Positions 45,801 through 48,965 of a stretch of 48,965 nt of DNA are shown piece by piece (position 1 is the stretch's first letter; each line of letters opens with the position of its first letter). The notes below the pieces were generated by a model, which saw nothing but the letters and a program-made list of their open reading frames with translations, ran no database searches and was not told where the DNA came from. Source of the stretch: Dysgonamonadaceae bacterium (GTDB lineage Bacteria; Bacteroidota; Bacteroidia; Bacteroidales; Azobacteroidaceae); assembly GCA_031272085.1 (NCBI GenBank), contig JAISUN010000016.1, forward strand, positions 1 to 48,965. Direction: 5' to 3'. The position numbers were made by a program, and so were the translations under genes.

Positions 45801-46032
45801 CGGAGGCGTTTGGGCGCCGCCGTATCGGCTTGATATTACGCAATTTGTAAAAGAAAACGAGAATCTACTTGAAATTGAAGTCGTTAATACTTGGGGAAAC
45901 CGTATAATTGGCGACCTGAATTTACCTGTTTCCGAACGGCGTCTTGATATTCATCAAGGGCCGTACAAAGATTCGCCCTTGCAGCCTTCGGGATTGATGG
46001 GTAAAGTGCGGATTATTGCTCAATCTCGTTGA
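42802..46032 (+). CDS. GH106 alpha-L-rhamnosidase-like lipoprotein (copy 4)
   Basis: A 1076-residue lipoprotein (lipobox LVAC, Cys18), nearest in layout to copy 1 on the other strand. Motifs: CYWYWIDKTITKEGVIADLQ, FNCPGWSQSGGPW, E452 in VVLDSYEKGGQNFT and E583 in WAESFTGSGP. Residues about 190-330 hold an additional beta-sandwich (SSITLKLPSEQPAQSLKIFV; SREFRLVFRNAEEKGFLTG) inserted in the N-terminal half; copies 2 and 3 lack it. A galactose-binding-like domain ends the protein (GTAVYDNIFKLEG; VKINGQYAGGVWAPPYRLD). It is the last gene of the operon, and its 3' end overlaps the convergent glycosyltransferase gene by 20 bp with no visible terminator. Confidence 0.82.
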   Translation: MKYLYQIFALIILSLVACHTDKQNMLETGFENPPDSIRVGCYWYWIDKTITKEGVIADLQAMKQAGITRAFIGMTGGGENLEFMSDEWWNLIHATLKTASELDIEIGMFNCPGWSQSGGPWIKSNQAMRYLAAVEKRITGPAHFSEKIPITQKDIPSIEGLDWSNESYQSKPEDFQDVKVLAFPIDGAVLQNLFKTKNAEVIVSKNIQVSVKNSEIRYQLPENKESSITLKLPSEQPAQSLKIFVSGKIKTDVELQALKNEQFITIDTFTLDHSVDGLVRGFIPNSPVVAAFPETVSREFRLVFRNAEEKGFLTGFSLMQMPVVERYPEKTMAKMFNSFAPPWDAYMWSFQTADTTYSVNTKDVIDISDKLASDGTLTWDVPPGEWVVLRTGMLPTGLQNSPSPVGAMGLEVDKMSGQLAEYHFDSYIGKILERIPPEDRRTFRVVVLDSYEKGGQNFTDNFIEIFKQTYGYDPTVWLPSYYGYPVGSPALSNRFLWDIRRMLADRMAHEYIGTIRRKSNENGLVTWLENYGTWGFAGEFLNYGGQSDEVGGEFWLGNYLGEVEIRCAASCAHTYGKQVVWAESFTGSGPHYTVYPAEIKQKGDWAMAQGVNGFMLHVNIQQQADSVFPGVDAWYNVEFNRKNTWFSQLDLFTTYLRRCSYMLRQGRNVADIAYYIGEDAPKMDGITEPKPLEGYRYDFINAEVLMNYAKVKNGKLTLPSGNQYRVLVLPPQSTMRPQILEKIVQLAENGLIVIGTPPEFSPSLQDYPDADKKVKELAVRLSKKIYYKVAMDSVFHKLRLYPDFYSYSITPVLFTHRKTADADIYFLTNQSDKKSDFQAQFRVSGLQPELWNPVSGEIRDLPVYANFRHSTTVPLSLEPSESVFIVFRKKGMNPNQKWAKDFLPSIKENFPDYQTVKEINAPWTVHFQSDPIHRGPSKAVVFDTLQDWSKSAVQGIKYYSGTAVYDNIFKLEGADKYKKLQLEFDGIGVMAKVKINGQYAGGVWAPPYRLDITQFVKENENLLEIEVVNTWGNRIIGDLNLPVSERRLDIHQGPYKDSPLQPSGLMGKVRIIAQSR

Positions 46033-47119
46033 TTTTGTCGATAATCCGGGCGGCAGTCTTGCGCCACGAGAAGTTTTCGAGGCAGTATTCCTGTCCTCGA
46101 AGACCAATCTCGGCGAGGGCTTTGTCGTCCGAAAATGCGGACAAAATCACTTGGCTCAACTTGTCCGAATCCGGCTCGTCAAGCCCGAAACCGTATTTCC
46201 CATAGCCCGAAATTTCCGGAAAACTGTTGCGATTCAGCCCCACAATCGGCATTTTGCAGGCCAGCGCTTCGAGGTAAACCAAGCCCCAAGGCTCATTCAG
46301 AGCGGGCATCAGGAACAGCGAACACTCGTCGAAAATACTCTGCAATTCCTCAATCGGGATAAAGCCGTAAGCCTTGACATTCGGCAATTTTTTCTCGGCA
46401 TATTCGTTTTGCCCTACTATAATCAATTCTAAATCAGGATTTTGCCGTAACGCCTTCTCAAAGGCTTCCAAAACCATCGGGCCGCCTTTATCCTCGAAGC
46501 GGCCTTTGGCGGCGAACAAAATCTTGCCGTTTTTGTAGTTTTTTTCGCCGAAAAACGGCTTTATAACTCCAAGTCCGGTTCCGACGACGGTAATTTTATC
46601 GGGATTTATGCCGTATTTGCTTATGAGATTGTCTTTTACGTATTCGCTTATCGAAAAAATATGCTCGGCCTGTTGGTAAGCCTTAAATTCAAGGCGCTCA
46701 GCGTCTTTCACAAGTTTTTTCGGGTAATTATCTATCGAAGTCGAGGCATTTGACCAAAGATTCCAAGTACTGTCGCTGTAAATGTAATGCCTTTGGCCGG
46801 AGGGTTTTAGGAGAAACGGCAAATCCAATGCGCCGGTGTGCAGCGTCGATTTGCATGCGCTTTTGGCCGTTTTGCGCTTCGCTAATGCAGCGTTTGCGTA
46901 ACGGATTAAGTATCCGCGCCTTACATCGTAGGTCGAGCCGTAAACAAGTTTGCTGATGCAGATTAGTAATGTGTTTTGCCATTTTCCGATTTTTGTCTCG
47001 AACGCGCTGTCCAAGCAGCCCATTTCCTTAAATTCGGAATACAGGTGAAACGGCGTGCCTGACCAAGTCCGCGGATTGATGGGCGAGCCTTCGGATGAGC
47101 AAATATTTATCTTATTCAT
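46013..47119 (-). CDS. GT4-type glycosyltransferase
   Basis: A 368-residue retaining GT-B glycosyltransferase. The donor-binding half shows ILFAAKGRFEDKGGPMVLEA, the strand LELIIVGQNEYAEKK, and the ExxGxxxxE-type motif EPWGLVYLEALACKMPIVG that binds the nucleotide sugar. The N-terminal half has an SEGSPINPRTWSGTPFHL segment, usual for GT4 enzymes acting on sugar lipids or polysaccharides. I chose the ATG at 47119; the frame extends to a TTG at 47149, but that lies in the promoter. No signal peptide or membrane segment is evident, so it is cytoplasmic or peripheral. It faces the PUL and has its own promoter, so it probably serves envelope glycan synthesis and is not part of the degradative system. 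Confidence 0.82.
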   Translation of the reverse strand: MNKINICSSEGSPINPRTWSGTPFHLYSEFKEMGCLDSAFETKIGKWQNTLLICISKLVYGSTYDVRRGYLIRYANAALAKRKTAKSACKSTLHTGALDLPFLLKPSGQRHYIYSDSTWNLWSNASTSIDNYPKKLVKDAERLEFKAYQQAEHIFSISEYVKDNLISKYGINPDKITVVGTGLGVIKPFFGEKNYKNGKILFAAKGRFEDKGGPMVLEAFEKALRQNPDLELIIVGQNEYAEKKLPNVKAYGFIPIEELQSIFDECSLFLMPALNEPWGLVYLEALACKMPIVGLNRNSFPEISGYGKYGFGLDEPDSDKLSQVILSAFSDDKALAEIGLRGQEYCLENFSWRKTAARIIDKINEIEQ

Positions 47120-47146
47120 TTTGCCGGTTTTATAGATTTTTGGCTG

Positions 47147-47154
47147 CAAAGATA
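47147..47154 (-). promoter_or_regulatory. -7 element of the glycosyltransferase promoter
   Basis: The minus strand reads TATCTTTG, a perfect TAnnTTTG, followed by C. It ends 27 nt before the ATG at 47119. I find no TTTG at the -33 distance. This element decides the start, because the longer frame's TTG codon is part of it. Confidence 0.6.
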
Positions 47155-47205
47155 AAAATTTTGCCGTAATTTTACGCTCTATTTTTTAAAATCTAAACAA
47201 AAAAA

Positions 47206-47559
47206 CGCAGTCAATCTGTAAGCCGGATTCTGTATTCCTTGCGGAATGTCTGTCATTTATCTCGATTTGCCGTTGCCGACAAATTCCAGCGGTCTACCCC
47301 CCGACATCGGACGAGCAATCCTACTGCGCCGGTATATATGACCTTGCAACCCCCGAGTTGTACGGTATCCTGCATCACTACAAGAACCGGTAAGTTCTTA
47401 CCTTACCTTCTCACCCTTACCTGCACTGCGGCAGGCGGTTATTTTCTTCTACTTAACTATGCTTTCGCAAACATCTATCCGTTAAATAGCAGGGCGCTCT
47501 GTGTTGTCCGGACTTTCCTCCATTTCATAAATGAAAAAGCGACAGACCGATTGACTGCG
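47206..47559 (-). ncRNA. rnpB: RNase P RNA (bacterial type A)
   Basis: Read on the minus strand, the RNA begins with CGCAGTCAATC and ends with GATTGACTGCG, which pair perfectly as helix P1 (47549-47559 with 47206-47216). Just inside are the universally conserved stretches GAGGAAAGTCCGGAC near the 5' end and AGAATCCGGCTTACAG near the 3' end, with the highly conserved AGGGTGAGAAGG-type core between. Length of about 354 nt fits the family. P1 is followed by a T7 run that would terminate transcription. The RNA is the catalytic subunit that matures tRNA 5' ends. Confidence 0.96.
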
Positions 47560-47565
47560 AAAGCA

Positions 47566-47597
47566 CAAATGTAATCATTTTTTTTGAAATGCACAAA
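47566..47597 (-). promoter_or_regulatory. rnpB promoter
   Basis: Minus-strand TTTG (complement of 47594-47597), 20-nt spacer, TACATTTG (complement of 47566-47573). The element ends 6 nt before the start of helix P1, the distance expected for a -7 box, so promoter and RNA 5' end support each other. Confidence 0.75.
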
Positions 47598-47670
47598 TTT
47601 ATATTTTTAGTTAAATTATTTTGTTAATTATTAATTACATTTACTTATATTAAACGTAAATATTATTAAA

Positions 47671-47696
47671 TTTTGTAAATTTATATTTTTACAAAA
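47671..47696. repeat. Inverted repeat TTTTGTAAA-N8-TTTACAAAA
   Basis: Two perfect 9-bp arms are separated by 8 bp. The core TGTAAA-N8-TTTACA is the same, with the same spacing, as in the dyad over the HTH gene promoter at 48084-48111, suggesting one protein binds both. Confidence 0.6.
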
Positions 47697-47753
47697 CCAA
47701 ATTGTTCTTAACATAAAATTAAAATTATTCCATTATTTAATTAACAATATTAC

Positions 47754-47776
47754 TTGATTTACAACTGTAAAATCAA
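47754..47776. repeat. Inverted repeat TTGATTTACA-AC-TGTAAAATCAA
   Basis: The arms match except for one extra T in the right arm. The same TTTACA/TGTAAA boxes are used, but facing the other way and only 2 bp apart. Confidence 0.5.
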
Positions 47777-48070
47777 TGTGTTTTGAATAAATATTCATCC
47801 GTAAATATTGGATATAATCAATTAAAAATAAGGTATTTATAATAATTTATTAAAGTAAATATTTAAATATTTTTGTGATTTTAATGTTAAAAACAAGGTA
47901 AAGCCCGCTATTAAAGCATAATTAACATAATTATTATATTATTATCCAAATATTTAATGAAATTATATAAAGTAGATTATAAGTGGAAAAAGTTATATTT
48001 TACATAAGTAAATTTACATTTATTAAATTATATAAAGATTAATTAATTTAATGTTAATTAAAATATTTAC

Positions 48071-48111
48071 GCAAATTAATTTGCAAATGTAAAAATTAAT
48101 ATTTACATTTG
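48071..48111 (+). promoter_or_regulatory. HTH gene promoter embedded in two adjoining dyads (candidate autoregulatory operator)
   Basis: TTTG (48080-48083), a 20-nt spacer and TACATTTG (48104-48111) form a good promoter. It is covered by a perfect 14-bp palindrome, GCAAATTAATTTGC (48071-48084), and a perfect 10-bp inverted repeat, CAAATGTAAA-N8-TTTACATTTG (48084-48111). The first dyad overlaps -33 and the second spans the spacer and -7, so a bound protein would block RNA polymerase. A second TAAATTTG at 48141-48148 is too close to the ATG to be the main element. Confidence 0.6.
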
Positions 48112-48155
48112 TAGCCTGAATTTTACATTAAATTAACGCTTAAATTTGTTAAATT

Positions 48156-48605
48156 ATGGCGGACGAGAAAGCAAAAAGGATTGAAAAAATCATTGAAATC
48201 AAAGGTTTTAACACAAAAGCGGCCTTTGCAAATGCGATTGGCGTAACGGGCGCAACGCTTTCATTTATTTTCAGCGGGCGCAACAATGTCAGTCAGAGTA
48301 TTATTGAGAAAATTACCAAAAAATTTCCCGATGTAAGCCTCGAATGGTTGATGACCGGCAAAGAACCGATGTTGAATACGGCTATCCCGACGGAAGGCAC
48401 GCTTTTCCCTGAAATTTCGGGTGTAAATGCGCCCCTTCCTTCGGAAACCTTGAAATATCCGCAGGAAAATGGGGTAAAAACGGCTGAAATTGCAGGCCAA
48501 AACACGGTAATTCAAGAAGTTATCCGCGAAAAAATCGTGTCCAAAAAAATTGTTAAAATAACGGTTTTTTACGACGACAACACCTTTGAGGAGTTTTGCA
48601 AGTAA
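48156..48605 (+). CDS. Small Cro/C1-type helix-turn-helix regulator
   Basis: A 149-residue protein. Residues about 5-65 form a phage-repressor-like HTH: KRIEKIIEIKGFNTKAAFAN, then AIGVTGATLSFIFSGRNNVS with the recognition helix, and IEKITKKFPDVSLEWLMTGK. The middle (about 70-115) is low in structure, and the C-terminal tail (KKIVKITVFYDDNTFEEF) is a pattern I associate with small Bacteroidota HTH proteins found as lone chromosomal genes. No integrase, RecA-cleavage domain or other phage gene is nearby, so it is probably a resident regulator. Its promoter lies in inverted repeats, suggesting self-repression. pyrK starts 47 nt after its stop with its own -7 element. Its targets are unknown. Confidence 0.8.
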   Translation: MADEKAKRIEKIIEIKGFNTKAAFANAIGVTGATLSFIFSGRNNVSQSIIEKITKKFPDVSLEWLMTGKEPMLNTAIPTEGTLFPEISGVNAPLPSETLKYPQENGVKTAEIAGQNTVIQEVIREKIVSKKIVKITVFYDDNTFEEFCK

Positions 48606-48632
48606 AAAAATTGAATTTTTTTACTATCTTTG
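48602..48632 (+). promoter_or_regulatory. Perfect AT palindrome and -7 element before pyrK
   Basis: GTAAAAAAATT-G-AATTTTTTTAC (48602-48624) is a perfect 11+1+11 palindrome that includes the HTH stop codon. It directly abuts TATCTTTG (48625-48632), a perfect TAnnTTTG element 20 nt before the pyrK ATG. The palindrome may be a weak terminator for the HTH gene, a protein site, or intrinsically bent A-tract DNA. No TTTG lies at the -33 distance. Confidence 0.55.
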
Positions 48633-48652
48633 CAAAATATTAGAAACTCCGA

Positions 48653-48965
48653 ATGAAAAAATATATCGCCGACTTTATAATAAAGGAAAATAGCAGGCTG
48701 AATGGAAATTGCAGCCTCTTGAAACTCGTCCCGTCCGACCAAACGGCTACTCTGCCGGAAATCTTGCCCGGACAGTTTATTCAGGTAAAAATTGACAATT
48801 CTACCACCACTTTCCTGCGCCGTCCCATTTCGGTTAATTTTGTGGAAAACAATGAGTTATGGATAGCGGTTCAAGCCGTTGGCGAAGGAACTCGCCGATT
48901 AACAGAATTGCAAAAAGATGACCGCTTGAACCTGATTTTCCCTTTGGGCAATGCTTTTACTCTTC
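48653..48965 (+). CDS. pyrK: Dihydroorotate dehydrogenase electron-transfer subunit, N-terminal 104 residues (3' end outside window)
   Basis: Translation from the ATG at 48653 stays open to the end of the window. It reads MKKYIADFIIKENSRL, PGQFIQVKIDNSTTTFLRRP (the RRPIS segment binds FAD), and VGEGTRRLTELQKDD with FPLGNAF, all typical of PyrK. This ferredoxin-reductase-like flavo-iron-sulfur subunit passes electrons from the PyrD catalytic subunit to NAD+ during pyrimidine synthesis. The NAD-binding half and the 2Fe-2S cysteines lie beyond the window. pyrD would be expected just downstream. Confidence 0.88.
   Translation, partial: MKKYIADFIIKENSRLNGNCSLLKLVPSDQTATLPEILPGQFIQVKIDNSTTTFLRRPISVNFVENNELWIAVQAVGEGTRRLTELQKDDRLNLIFPLGNAFTL

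Larger units (their letters stand above)
47598..48070. other. Gene-free, extremely AT-rich region with an array of ATTTAC/GTAAAT boxes
   Basis: No open frame, RNA or mobile element can be supported here. Between 47598 and 48111 the hexamer ATTTAC or its complement GTAAAT occurs ten times (starts 47639, 47656, 47675, 47757, 47801, 47855, 48008, 48012, 48065, 48101). Two larger dyads are listed separately. A GTAAATTTAC palindrome is at 48008-48017. One short GC-richer patch (AAGCCCGCTATTAAAGC) lies near 47900. The likely role is regulatory or structural DNA in front of the HTH gene. Confidence 0.6.

Noticed and set aside
47120-47149. N-terminal extension of the glycosyltransferase from a TTG codon
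   Set aside because: The codon overlaps TATCTTTG, a perfect promoter element; the ATG at 47119 fits better.
47239-47574. Open frame of 111 codons on the plus strand
   Set aside because: It is antisense to RNase P RNA, and its sequence is fully explained by the conserved RNA.
47942-47950. DnaA-box-like TTATCCAAA, suggesting a replication origin in the AT-rich region
   Set aside because: Only a single imperfect box was noticed and no dnaA gene is nearby; the TTTAC boxes are a different motif.

Overview
This window comes from a member of the Bacteroidota, most likely order Bacteroidales. The evidence is three SusC/SusD pairs, surface lipoproteins with an acidic residue after the lipobox cysteine, a BACON domain, starts with no clear Shine-Dalgarno sequence, and repeated promoter elements of the Bacteroidota type (TAnnTTTG, several with TTTG 19-20 nt upstream). 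I cannot name the species. Coding DNA has moderate GC; the intergenic DNA near the right end is extremely AT-rich.

Layout. 1-453 is the 3' end of a GH29 alpha-L-fucosidase, closed by a strong bidirectional terminator. 535-3306 (minus) is a xylA-xylE operon for D-xylose. 3455-4396 is an OxyR-type regulator, converging on a ROK-family repressor (4393-5619). The ROK gene is the last of a minus-strand set with a GH106, a GH43-CBM6 and an arabinose-isomerase-family enzyme (11518 down to 4393). A 285-bp divergent region with promoters and an inverted repeat separates this set from the plus-strand PUL core.

The PUL core (11804-31300) holds SusC1-SusD1, SusC2-SusD2, two tandemly duplicated DUF1735-LamG-like surface lipoproteins, a secreted BACON-M64 metallopeptidase, and SusC3-SusD3. 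A GC-rich hairpin follows. A second plus-strand operon (31499-46032) encodes a GH63/MGH1-like enzyme, GH31, two GH106, GH2 and a fourth GH106. Together the genes look like one large carbohydrate-harvesting system. Proposed division of labour: three outer-membrane transport pairs, surface glycan binders, a peptidase, exo-acting glycosidases probably removing rhamnose, fucose, arabinose and xylose, and cytoplasmic isomerases feeding pentose catabolism. The peptidase next to rhamnosidase-type enzymes suggests a heavily decorated glycoprotein or a pectin/arabinogalactan-type glycan; this is inference.

The right end is housekeeping: a GT4 glycosyltransferase (minus), RNase P RNA (minus), a ~0.5-kb AT-rich region full of ATTTAC/GTAAAT boxes, a small Cro/C1-type HTH protein whose promoter lies inside inverted repeats, and the start of pyrK.

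Points of most interest: the M64 peptidase inside the PUL; SusD2 with a beta-sandwich-like insertion; 7-bp repeat arrays between and inside the glycosidase genes; the box array in front of the HTH gene; and no classical PUL regulator (HTCS, SusR or ECF sigma/anti-sigma) in view although SusC1 carries an STN signalling domain.
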